Shown here: piece after piece, positions 1 through 5,937 of the stretch
How positions within the stretch are numbered: the first letter of the stretch is position 1
Layout: the number at the start of each line of letters is the position of its first letter
DNA from: Chryseobacterium gleum
GTDB taxonomy: Bacteria > Bacteroidota > Bacteroidia > Flavobacteriales_D > Crocinitomicaceae
DNA length: 7,320 bases
Assembly (NCBI GenBank): GCA_943326825.2
Contig: CALPUT020000122.1
Location: forward strand, 1-7,320
Direction of reading: 5' to 3'
Made by a program: the position numbers and the translations under genes
The notes under the pieces: generated by a model
The model's input: the letters and a program-made list of their open reading frames with translations, nothing else
Told to the model about the DNA's origin: nothing
Database searches by the model: none

Positions 1-86
1 AAATAGCTAAAATTAATTTTGATTTTGGTGGGAAATCAGCAATGATAGAAGAAATAAGAGAAATTTACAATATTCTTAAAAATTAA
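1..86 (+). CDS. 3' end of an unidentified upstream gene (partial)
   Basis: An open frame enters from the left edge. Its first whole codon is at position 3 and it ends at the TAA at 84-86, giving the last 27 residues of a protein. The readable tail runs from INFDFGGKSAM to EIREIYNILKN and looks like a C-terminal amphipathic helix rich in Glu, Ile and Lys. The other two forward frames are closed by early stops, which supports this frame. The next gene starts 2 bp after the stop, so the two are probably co-transcribed. CmcI-type methyltransferases often follow sugar epimerase or dehydratase genes, and a short-chain dehydrogenase C-terminus would fit, but the fragment is too short to assign a family. 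Its function is not assigned. Confidence 0.6.
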   Translation, partial: IAKINFDFGGKSAMIEEIREIYNILKN

Positions 87-88
87 AA

Positions 89-817
89 ATGGATCCAATT
101 AAACAATTTGAATTAGAAAGAGCTGAAGCTATAAAAGCAATGGGCGAAGATCAAGAATTAAGACAAAAATCACTTGATTGGATGTTACATGCTGACAAAT
201 ATAAGTATACTTATAATTACAGTTGGATGGGGAGACCTATAATTAAATATCCGAATGATATTTTGATTTTACAAGAAATGATTTGGAGTTTAAAACCAGA
301 TTATATTGTAGAAACTGGAATTGCTCATGGTGGTAGTATTATTTTTTCTGCTTCTATGTTGGAATTATTAGGACACGGAGAAGTAATAGCAGTTGATATT
401 GATATTCGTAAGCACAATAGAGATGAAATTGAAAAACATCCAATGAACAAAAGAATTACAATGATTGAAGGTTCAAGTATTGATCCAGAAATTGTAAATG
501 CTATTAAAGAAAAAGTTAAGGGTAAAAAAGTTTTAGTTTGTTTGGATTCAAATCATACGCATGAGCATGTTTTAGAAGAATTAAGAATGTATTCAGACAT
601 GGTAAATGTTGATTCTTATATAGTATGTCCAGATACTTTTGTTGAATATTTCCCTAAAGGTTATTGCAATGATAGACCTTGGGATGTTGGTAATAATCCA
701 ATGACTGCATTAATTGCATTTTTGAAAGAAGATGATCGTTTTATAATTGATAAGGATATTGATAATAAATTAATGATTACTGAAGGATTTGATGGTTATT
801 TAAAACGTATAAAATAA
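89..817 (+). CDS. CmcI-family SAM-dependent methyltransferase (cephalosporin hydroxylase / rhamnosyl O-methyltransferase family)
   Basis: This 242-residue protein has the normal length and the main landmarks of the CmcI/rhamnosyl O-methyltransferase family. It has a glycine-rich SAM loop ETGIAHGGS at about 75-83, an acidic strand end AVDID at 101-105, the LDSNHTHEH segment at 152-160, NNPMTALIAFL at about 202-212, and a DGYLKR tail at 235-240. It has no signal peptide or membrane segment, so it should be cytosolic. Family members methylate small molecules or sugar hydroxyls; in polysaccharide loci the usual reading is O-methylation of a glycan residue or nucleotide sugar. That substrate is inferred from the neighbours: an acetyltransferase directly downstream, then glycosyltransferases. 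The annotation 'cephalosporin hydroxylase' often given to this family is historical and probably misleading here. The ATG follows an A-rich stretch with no Shine-Dalgarno, and upstream in-frame stops rule out a longer form. Confidence 0.88.
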   Translation: MDPIKQFELERAEAIKAMGEDQELRQKSLDWMLHADKYKYTYNYSWMGRPIIKYPNDILILQEMIWSLKPDYIVETGIAHGGSIIFSASMLELLGHGEVIAVDIDIRKHNRDEIEKHPMNKRITMIEGSSIDPEIVNAIKEKVKGKKVLVCLDSNHTHEHVLEELRMYSDMVNVDSYIVCPDTFVEYFPKGYCNDRPWDVGNNPMTALIAFLKEDDRFIIDKDIDNKLMITEGFDGYLKRIK

Positions 818-1306
818 ATGGCTAATTTCTTTCATCCAACTGTTTCAATTGCCCCCTTGGTTTCTATAGAAGTTTCTTCCAGAGGAACACATACTTATTT
901 AGATGAAGGTTGTGTGATAGATGATTTTGTGAAAATTAAACATGTTGGAGGGAATGGAGATATTAAAATTGGTAAAAATTGTTATATAAACTCCGGATGT
1001 GTATTTTATTCTGGTAATGGAATTACATTCGGAGATTATGTCTTATTAGGTCCTAATTGTAATATTGTTCCTACTAACCATAATTATGCTGATAAATCAA
1101 TAGTAATCCGTGTTCAAGGACATATGCCATCTAAAGGTGGAGTTGTCATTGAAGATGATGTTTGGTTAGGAGCAAATGTCACAGTTTTGGATGGAGCATA
1201 TATACGAAAAGGTTGTGTAATTGCAGCAAATTCTTTAGTTGTTGGAGAAACAGAAGAATATGCAATTTATGCGGGTACACCCGCTAAAAAAATCCGAAAT
1301 AGATAA
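818..1306 (+). CDS. Left-handed beta-helix (hexapeptide repeat) O-acyl/acetyltransferase, WbbJ/LbH type
   Basis: This 162-residue protein probably transfers an acetyl group from acetyl-CoA to a sugar hydroxyl or amine. It shows imperfect hexapeptide periodicity through about residues 28-85 (for example IKIGKNCYINSG, ITFGDYVLLG) and again at 109-142 (VVIEDDVWLGANVTVLDG, CVIAANSLV). The extended loop between them carries NHNY at 87-90, where His88 is the expected catalytic histidine. The protein closes with the family's typical tail YAGTPAKKIR at 151-160. Such enzymes are trimeric and cytosolic, with active sites between subunits. The ATG starts on the base after the TAA of the methyltransferase, so the two are probably coupled and may modify the same glycan. 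Whether the acceptor is a nucleotide sugar, a lipid-linked glycan or another acyl acceptor cannot be read from the sequence; serine acetyltransferase-like activity is less likely given the context. Confidence 0.9.
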   Translation: MANFFHPTVSIAPLVSIEVSSRGTHTYLDEGCVIDDFVKIKHVGGNGDIKIGKNCYINSGCVFYSGNGITFGDYVLLGPNCNIVPTNHNYADKSIVIRVQGHMPSKGGVVIEDDVWLGANVTVLDGAYIRKGCVIAANSLVVGETEEYAIYAGTPAKKIRNR

Positions 1307-2271
1307 TGAAGCAACCTTTAGTTACAGTTGGATTACCAATTTACAATAGACCAGAAGGGTTGAGAAATACGCTAGAATGTTTTATAAATCAAACGTATAA
1401 AAACATTGAAATTATCATAGCTGATAATTGTTCTCCGAATCCAGAGGTTGAGAAAATAGCTAAAGAATATGTGTTAAAAGATCAACGTATTTCGTACTAC
1501 AGACATGATTCTAATAAAGGTTGGGGATTCAATACTATTTTTGTAATCGATAGAGCGAAGGGCAAATATTTTATGCGTGCCACTGATGATGATTGGTGGG
1601 ATAATTCATTTATAGAGAAAATGGTAGATTTATTTCAATCAAATTCAAATATAATTTTAGCAAGTTCAGAATTTAATTATACAGATATTGATAGAAATGT
1701 ATTATGGAATTATGGTATTAAAAATCATTATGAATTTTTAAAGAAATTTACAACGTCTTACAAAAAGCAAAACTTAAAAGACTATATAAATCAATTTGAA
1801 GGTTTTGGTAAAGCTTCAATTTATTTGGGTATGTATAATCTATCCGTATTAAAGGATAAATACATTCAGGACCTATTATTTAATGAAGATCTAATGGGTG
1901 ATTTGTTGATTAATTTATATTGTCTGATAAATGGAGAAATTGCTATACATCCAGATTGTTTAATAAATTTCACAGTTGGAAATCCTAAATTTTATAAAGA
2001 AGATGAAATTAATAATAATTCAATAAATTTATTTTTTATTAAAATTAATTACATTAAAATTCTTAGTTTATTTAAAAAGTGGAATGGATATTTTTCTAAA
2101 ATCCGTAAACTTATTTTAAAAAGTAAGTTAAATTTCAGAGTGAAATTATATTTATTACTCATTCTTTTTAAAAGAAGGTTCTTATTTTATTACGATTTAA
2201 TAACAGTAAATTGTGATAGTTGGCCATTTAATCTTTTTTATAGAATAAGAAGAAAATATACATTAGAATGA
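1306..2271 (+). CDS. GT2-family glycosyltransferase (GT-A fold, DDD motif)
   Basis: This 321-residue protein has an N-terminal GT-A domain. The first strand and nucleotide loop are VTVGLPIYNRPEG at 7-19, followed by NQTYKNIEIIIADN at 28-41, where Asp40 should contact the nucleotide base or ribose. The metal/nucleotide motif is RATDDDWW at 91-98, with DDD at 94-96 in place of the usual DxD. NEDLMGDLL at 193-201 is the best candidate for the acidic catalytic-base segment. The last 100 residues are Lys/aromatic rich, with a short hydrophobic stretch LYLLLILF at 281-288 flanked by basic residues, which suggests peripheral attachment to the inner membrane. The enzyme should transfer a sugar from a nucleotide donor to the growing lipid-linked glycan; donor and linkage are unknown. 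The start ATG shares one base with the upstream TAA, and the end overlaps the next ATG by 4 bp. Confidence 0.9.
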   Translation: MKQPLVTVGLPIYNRPEGLRNTLECFINQTYKNIEIIIADNCSPNPEVEKIAKEYVLKDQRISYYRHDSNKGWGFNTIFVIDRAKGKYFMRATDDDWWDNSFIEKMVDLFQSNSNIILASSEFNYTDIDRNVLWNYGIKNHYEFLKKFTTSYKKQNLKDYINQFEGFGKASIYLGMYNLSVLKDKYIQDLLFNEDLMGDLLINLYCLINGEIAIHPDCLINFTVGNPKFYKEDEINNNSINLFFIKINYIKILSLFKKWNGYFSKIRKLILKSKLNFRVKLYLLLILFKRRFLFYYDLITVNCDSWPFNLFYRIRRKYTLE

Positions 2272-3269
2272 AAGATAGACCATTAGTAACTGTTCTGATG
2301 CCCGTTTATAACGGTGAAAAATTTTTAAGAAATGCAATAGAAAGCATTTTAAATCAGTCTTATAATAATATTGAATTTTTAATAATAAATGATGGGTCAT
2401 TAGATGATTCAAAAAACATTATCCTTTCATATAACGATGAACGAATTCGTTTTATTGATAATGAGAGAAATATTGGTTTAATACAGACACTAAATTTAGG
2501 GTTTAAATTAGCAAGTGGTGAATTTATTGCAAGAATTGATGCAGATGATATTGCTTTTTCAAATAGAATTGACACTCAGATTGATTTTTTATTAAGAAAT
2601 TGTGATTATGGATTAGTAGGAAGTTCAGCAATTTTAATTGATGAAAATAATAATGAAATTGGAAATTTAAGATTTTCGATTGAACATGAGAAAATAAAAT
2701 TTTTATTAGGTTATCATAATTTGTTTATTCATCCAACATTAATGATTCGAAAAGAAATTATTGAAAAGCATCAATTAATTTTTGATTTTAATTATTTACA
2801 TGCTGAAGATTACAAGTTTTGGACAGAATTAATTAACTTTACTAAAGTTAAAAATTTTGAAGAACCACTATTGTATTATAGAATTCACAAGAATCAAATA
2901 AGTTCTAAATATAATGATATTCAGGTATATAATACACGAAAAATTAAAGAAGAATATATTTTAAAAGCTGGTTTTACAAAAGAAGTGTTATATTATTTTA
3001 TCTTAGAATCTATAGATGAATTAACTGATAGTGAAAAAATAAAAATGATTTTATCATGTATTTCACTTCATACTCAAAATATAGACATTAATTTTTTTGA
3101 TAAATTAATTTTAGAAGATTTTGTTGGTAAAAAATGGAAAAATTTATTTCTTGAAATTAACAGTATAAATTTTAAATTATTTAAAATTTTCTGGTACAAT
3201 ATTTTTCGATTTAAAAATAAGTGGACTATAAAACAAATAGTTGCGATTAATTTAAAATTATTTAGATGA
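2268..3269 (+). CDS. GT2-family glycosyltransferase (GT-A fold, DADD motif)
   Basis: This 333-residue protein is a classical GT2 enzyme. VTVLMPVYNGEKFL (7-20) is the first strand and loop, IINDGSLDDS (39-48) supplies the nucleotide-binding Asp, and RNIGLIQTLNLGFKLASGEF leads to the metal motif RIDADD (89-94) followed by Arg100. HPTLMIRKE (155-163) and AEDYKFW (179-185) are the usual acceptor-side and catalytic-base segments, and YYRIHKNQIS (203-212) is typical of this subgroup just after the catalytic domain. The C-terminal 120 residues are not conserved in any way I recognise and are rich in Phe, Ile and Lys. The start overlaps the previous stop as ATGA, as does the downstream junction. The DNA here is particularly AT-rich (two 60-base lines near the 3' end count 15-20% G+C). 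The glycosyltransferase call is secure; the sugar specificity is not predictable. Confidence 0.93.
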   Translation: MKDRPLVTVLMPVYNGEKFLRNAIESILNQSYNNIEFLIINDGSLDDSKNIILSYNDERIRFIDNERNIGLIQTLNLGFKLASGEFIARIDADDIAFSNRIDTQIDFLLRNCDYGLVGSSAILIDENNNEIGNLRFSIEHEKIKFLLGYHNLFIHPTLMIRKEIIEKHQLIFDFNYLHAEDYKFWTELINFTKVKNFEEPLLYYRIHKNQISSKYNDIQVYNTRKIKEEYILKAGFTKEVLYYFILESIDELTDSEKIKMILSCISLHTQNIDINFFDKLILEDFVGKKWKNLFLEINSINFKLFKIFWYNIFRFKNKWTIKQIVAINLKLFR

Positions 3270-4084
3270 CGTTAAATTATTCAGTAGTAGTAACTTCTTT
3301 AGTGAGGGATAATGAAGATCATATTGATGATTTGATAGTTTTTTTAAAAAAGTTAAATGCTAATTTTAAGCATGTAACTTTTTTAGCTGCAGAAAATAAT
3401 TCAAAAGATAATACATATAAACAATTAAGAAAAAAGTTGAAAACGTTAAAGCCATTAGGTATAAAATACAAAGTTTATAAATTTTGGCTTGTTAAATATA
3501 AGTTTCCTTTAAGAACTCCAAGATTAGCTTATTTACATAATTTTTTAATATCTAAAATAAAGCACACCGACTATCTAATTACGGTTGATTCTGATGGTGT
3601 TTTAAAAGATTTTAATTTTGAGGGCTTATTGTCGTGTTTTAATTATCCAATAGAAAGTTGGGATATGATGGGAGCAAATACCAATGAAAAATATTATGAT
3701 GTCTGGGCTTTAAGAAACAAAGATATTGATTTTGACTGTTGGGATATGGTTTATCATAAAACACAAATGGGTATGAATAAAAATGATGCTATTAAAGAGT
3801 TTGTATCAAAACATCAAAAACATATACCTTCAAATAGTGATTTGATTAAAGTTAATTCTTGCTTTGGAGGATTAGGTGTTTATAAATATCAAAGTATTGC
3901 AAATTGTTTTCGAGAAGGAAAAAAGCTTATATGTGATTGCAAAAGATACAAAGTAAAAGGTAATTGTATTTCTGAAGTATGCGAACATGTATCTTTTCAT
4001 CAGCAAATGATAAAAAAAAATAATGCAAAGTTATTTATTAATCCTCGATTAATTGTAGAATGTCCAATTGAACATTTACAATAA
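3266..4084 (+). CDS. Divergent GT-A-like glycosyltransferase, CAP59/GT69-like, with Cys-rich C-terminus
   Basis: This 272-residue protein starts like a GT-A enzyme (YSVVVTSLVRDNED, 5-18; TFLAAENNSKDNT, 38-50) but lacks the GT2 pattern downstream. What I see is RTPRLAYLHNFL at 83-94, the putative metal motif TVDSDG at 106-111, YYDVWALRN at 143-151, SCFGGLGVYK at 198-207 and CEHVSFH at 239-245. The order Arg-x-x-Arg-x-Ala, then D-S-D, then YD-x-W-A-x-R recalls the CAP59/alpha-1,3-mannosyltransferase family known mainly from fungi. That resemblance is from memory and tentative. Cysteines are frequent near the C-terminus (199, 214, 223, 225, 234, 239, 266). The likely role is addition of one sugar in the same glycan pathway. 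It overlaps the previous gene by 4 bp. A run of nine A lies near the 3' end (4012-4020). No signal peptide or membrane segment is evident. Confidence 0.75.
   Translation: MTLNYSVVVTSLVRDNEDHIDDLIVFLKKLNANFKHVTFLAAENNSKDNTYKQLRKKLKTLKPLGIKYKVYKFWLVKYKFPLRTPRLAYLHNFLISKIKHTDYLITVDSDGVLKDFNFEGLLSCFNYPIESWDMMGANTNEKYYDVWALRNKDIDFDCWDMVYHKTQMGMNKNDAIKEFVSKHQKHIPSNSDLIKVNSCFGGLGVYKYQSIANCFREGKKLICDCKRYKVKGNCISEVCEHVSFHQQMIKKNNAKLFINPRLIVECPIEHLQ
4012..4020 (+). repeat. Nine-adenine homopolymer tract inside a coding region
   Basis: Nine consecutive A lie near the 3' end of the CAP59-like gene, within codons for Ile-Lys-Lys-Asn (residues 249-252). It is the longest mononucleotide run I noticed in the window; others are of seven. 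Reading it through, one extra A brings a TAA immediately after the lysines. One fewer A brings a TAA about ten codons later. Either slip would therefore trim the C-terminus by roughly ten to twenty residues. Confidence 0.8.
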
Positions 4085-4099
4085 TTTAAAATTGGATTT

Positions 4100-4939
4100 A
4101 TGATTAAACTTTCTATAATAAGCCCAGTTTATAATTCTATAAACTATATTGAAAAGTGTATACAAAATGTATTAGCACAAAATTTACAAGGAATTGAACA
4201 TTTAATTATGGATGGAGCAAGTTCTGATGGAACTGTTGCAGTAATTGAAAAGTATGCTGAAAAGTTTCCTCATATTAAATTTATTTCTGAAAAAGATAAA
4301 GGTCAAAGTGATGCAATGAATAAAGGGATTACTTTGGCAAAAGGAGAGTATATTACTTTTTTGAACGTAGATGATTATTTTTCAGAAAATAGTTTAAAAG
4401 AAGTATTGAATATTATCAGCAGTAAAAATGCTCCTGATTTTTTGGTGGGAAATTGCAATGTTTGGAATGCTGATGGAACTTTGCAATATGTGAATAGGCC
4501 ATCAAAATTAAAACCATGGCATTTGTTGAGTGGTTATTTTCTTCCCGTTAATCCTTCTGCATATTTTTACAGGAAAAAAATTCACGATTTAGTTGGTCCT
4601 TATAATGAGTCCAATCATTTTAATATGGATATTGAATTTTTAATTCAAGCAGCATTAGTTACTGAATTGAAATATGAGCCTGTTGTTTGGGGTAATTTCA
4701 GATTACTACCTAATACTAAAACGGTAAGCGATCAATCATCAGGAAACATTGAAAAAAGAAAAAAAGAATTATACAATAAATATCTAGCTAAAGTATCTAT
4801 TAAGATTAAATTTTTCACTAAGTGTGTAGTGTATAGAAACAAAGTTGATAGATTTTTATATAAATTTAAAAAAGTAATTATTTTACCATTTGATAAAGTG
4901 TATTATAAACTCAAATTAATACTAAATTCATCAAAGTGA
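4100..4939 (+). CDS. GT2-family glycosyltransferase (WcaE-like, KGQSDAMNKG subgroup)
   Basis: This 279-residue enzyme has clear GT2 signatures: LSIISPVYNSINYI (4-17), MDGASSDGT (37-45) for nucleotide binding, and KDKGQSDAMNKGI (65-77). The last is a hallmark of the subgroup that includes colanic-acid WcaE-type and many O-antigen transferases. The metal site reads FLNVDD (87-92), the N-x-D-D variant common in that subgroup. NPSAYFYRKK (151-160) and FNMDIEFLIQA (174-184) follow, the latter holding the probable catalytic acidic residues. The C-terminal 60 residues are basic and aromatic and probably sit against the membrane. There is a 15-bp gap after the previous stop, the largest in the window. 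It holds no Shine-Dalgarno and nothing I would call a promoter. The 3' end overlaps the next gene by 4 bp (GTGA). Donor sugar unknown. Confidence 0.92.
   Translation: MIKLSIISPVYNSINYIEKCIQNVLAQNLQGIEHLIMDGASSDGTVAVIEKYAEKFPHIKFISEKDKGQSDAMNKGITLAKGEYITFLNVDDYFSENSLKEVLNIISSKNAPDFLVGNCNVWNADGTLQYVNRPSKLKPWHLLSGYFLPVNPSAYFYRKKIHDLVGPYNESNHFNMDIEFLIQAALVTELKYEPVVWGNFRLLPNTKTVSDQSSGNIEKRKKELYNKYLAKVSIKIKFFTKCVVYRNKVDRFLYKFKKVIILPFDKVYYKLKLILNSSK
4936..4938 (+). other. GTG start codon nested in the upstream stop (GTGA)
   Basis: The bases GTGA at 4936-4939 act both as the start of the downstream glycosyltransferase and, as TGA, as the stop of the upstream one. No purine-rich GGAGG-like site precedes it. 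Reading from this GTG preserves the first beta strand of the GT-A fold (KNSISILISSYNG). It is the only non-ATG start assigned in the window and most likely relies on ribosomes that have just terminated on the upstream gene. Confidence 0.75.
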
Positions 4940-5931
4940 AAAATAGTATTTCCATATTAATTAGTTCATATAATGGTAGATTTAAACTGGAATCTACATT
5001 AATGGCCTTGTCTAAATTAGATATTGCCGACATTGATTTTTTGGAATTAATAATTGTAGACAATGCTTCTACAGATAATACAGCTGAGTTTGTTAGAGAT
5101 GTATGGTTGAAATATGATGCTCCTTTTGAATTAAAGGTATTATTAGAAGAAATACCAGGAAAATTACATGCACAAGAATTGGGCTTAAAAAATTGTCAAG
5201 GAGACTTTGTATTGATTTGTGATGATGATAATTCATTAAATGAAAACTACCTTCAAATAGGGTTGAATTATTTTGAAAAACATCCACAAATTGGTGTATT
5301 AGGTGGTCAAGGAATTGCAGTTTCTACGGTTCCAATACCAGATTGGTTCAAAGAATATGATTATTATTTTGCATGTGCCCCTCAAGCTCCTCAAACAGGT
5401 AATGTTGTACCTACGCGAAATGTTGTATATGGAGCAGGGATGTGGATTCGCAAATCCGCCTATACAAAAGCAAAAGAATTAGGATTTCAATTTATTTTAG
5501 GTTCACGAACAGGAACAAAATTAACAACTGGAGGTGAAGACAGTGAATTATGTTGGGCGATTAAGTTATTAGGATTTGAAATTTGGTACATAGATGAAAT
5601 GAAATTTTTACATCATGTACATGCTGATAGATTAACACCTTTATATAGAAAACGACTACTAAAAGGAATGAATAGTAATGGACCATTGGCATGGATTTAT
5701 TTGAGAGTTTGGAAGAATAATATCACTAAAGAGGTTTCAAATTTTTGGGTTAAAGAACTACTGTATTCATTTAAAGATTTTATGAACATTTTATTTAAAT
5801 TAAACAGTGGTGATACTAAAAAAATAATAAAATCAAATATTCTTTTTTATTTAAGATATCGTTCGGAATTTGATGAAAAGTTTAATCAGGTTATTCAATA
5901 CAGAAATAAATGTTTAAAAATAAATAATTAG
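4936..5931 (+). CDS. GT2-family glycosyltransferase (DDD motif), GTG start
   Basis: This 331-residue GT2 enzyme has ISILISSYNGRFKL (5-18), IIVDNASTDNT (39-49), EIPGKLHAQELGLKN (72-86), the metal motif LICDDDN (93-99), a GAGMWIRKSAY strand (166-176) and the acceptor/catalytic segment TTGGEDSELCWAIK (197-210). His-rich FLHHVHADRLTPLYRKR (224-240) follows. The start is taken as the GTG at 4936 because the conserved first strand begins at about residue 5. The first internal ATG (residue 23) would remove that strand. The GTG shares bases with the upstream stop as GTGA, implying translational coupling and perhaps lower expression than its ATG neighbours. The C-terminal 70 residues are Lys/Phe rich with no transmembrane helix I can define. 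It probably adds one residue of the same glycan; specificity is not deducible. Confidence 0.91.
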   Translation: MKNSISILISSYNGRFKLESTLMALSKLDIADIDFLELIIVDNASTDNTAEFVRDVWLKYDAPFELKVLLEEIPGKLHAQELGLKNCQGDFVLICDDDNSLNENYLQIGLNYFEKHPQIGVLGGQGIAVSTVPIPDWFKEYDYYFACAPQAPQTGNVVPTRNVVYGAGMWIRKSAYTKAKELGFQFILGSRTGTKLTTGGEDSELCWAIKLLGFEIWYIDEMKFLHHVHADRLTPLYRKRLLKGMNSNGPLAWIYLRVWKNNITKEVSNFWVKELLYSFKDFMNILFKLNSGDTKKIIKSNILFYLRYRSEFDEKFNQVIQYRNKCLKINN

Positions 5932-5937
5932 TTTAAA

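Noticed and set aside
14..21. TAATTTTG, a match to the Bacteroidota -7 promoter element TAnnTTTG
   Set aside because: It lies within the upstream reading frame, the matching -33 region would fall outside the window, and such matches are expected by chance in DNA this AT-rich.
2360..2575. 71-codon open frame on the minus strand
   Set aside because: It lies entirely within the catalytic domain of a well-supported GT2 gene on the + strand, has no recognisable domain and is explained as an antisense shadow.
1306..3269. Tandem duplication of the two adjacent GT2 genes
   Set aside because: The N-terminal 40 residues look alike, but this is the general GT2 pattern. Metal motifs, catalytic segments and C-termini differ and no long nucleotide repeat is visible.
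3338..3351. T-run followed by A-run resembling a terminator stem
   Set aside because: It is inside the 3266-4084 coding region, has no G+C stem and no loop, and the operon continues downstream.
5002..5004. Internal ATG as the start of the 4936-5931 gene
   Set aside because: It would delete the first beta strand and nucleotide loop of the GT-A fold (ISILISSYNG); the upstream GTG keeps them and overlaps the previous stop in the same way as neighbouring genes.
5093..5287. 64-codon open frame on the minus strand
   Set aside because: It is opposite the nucleotide- and metal-binding region of the 4936-5931 transferase and has no family features.
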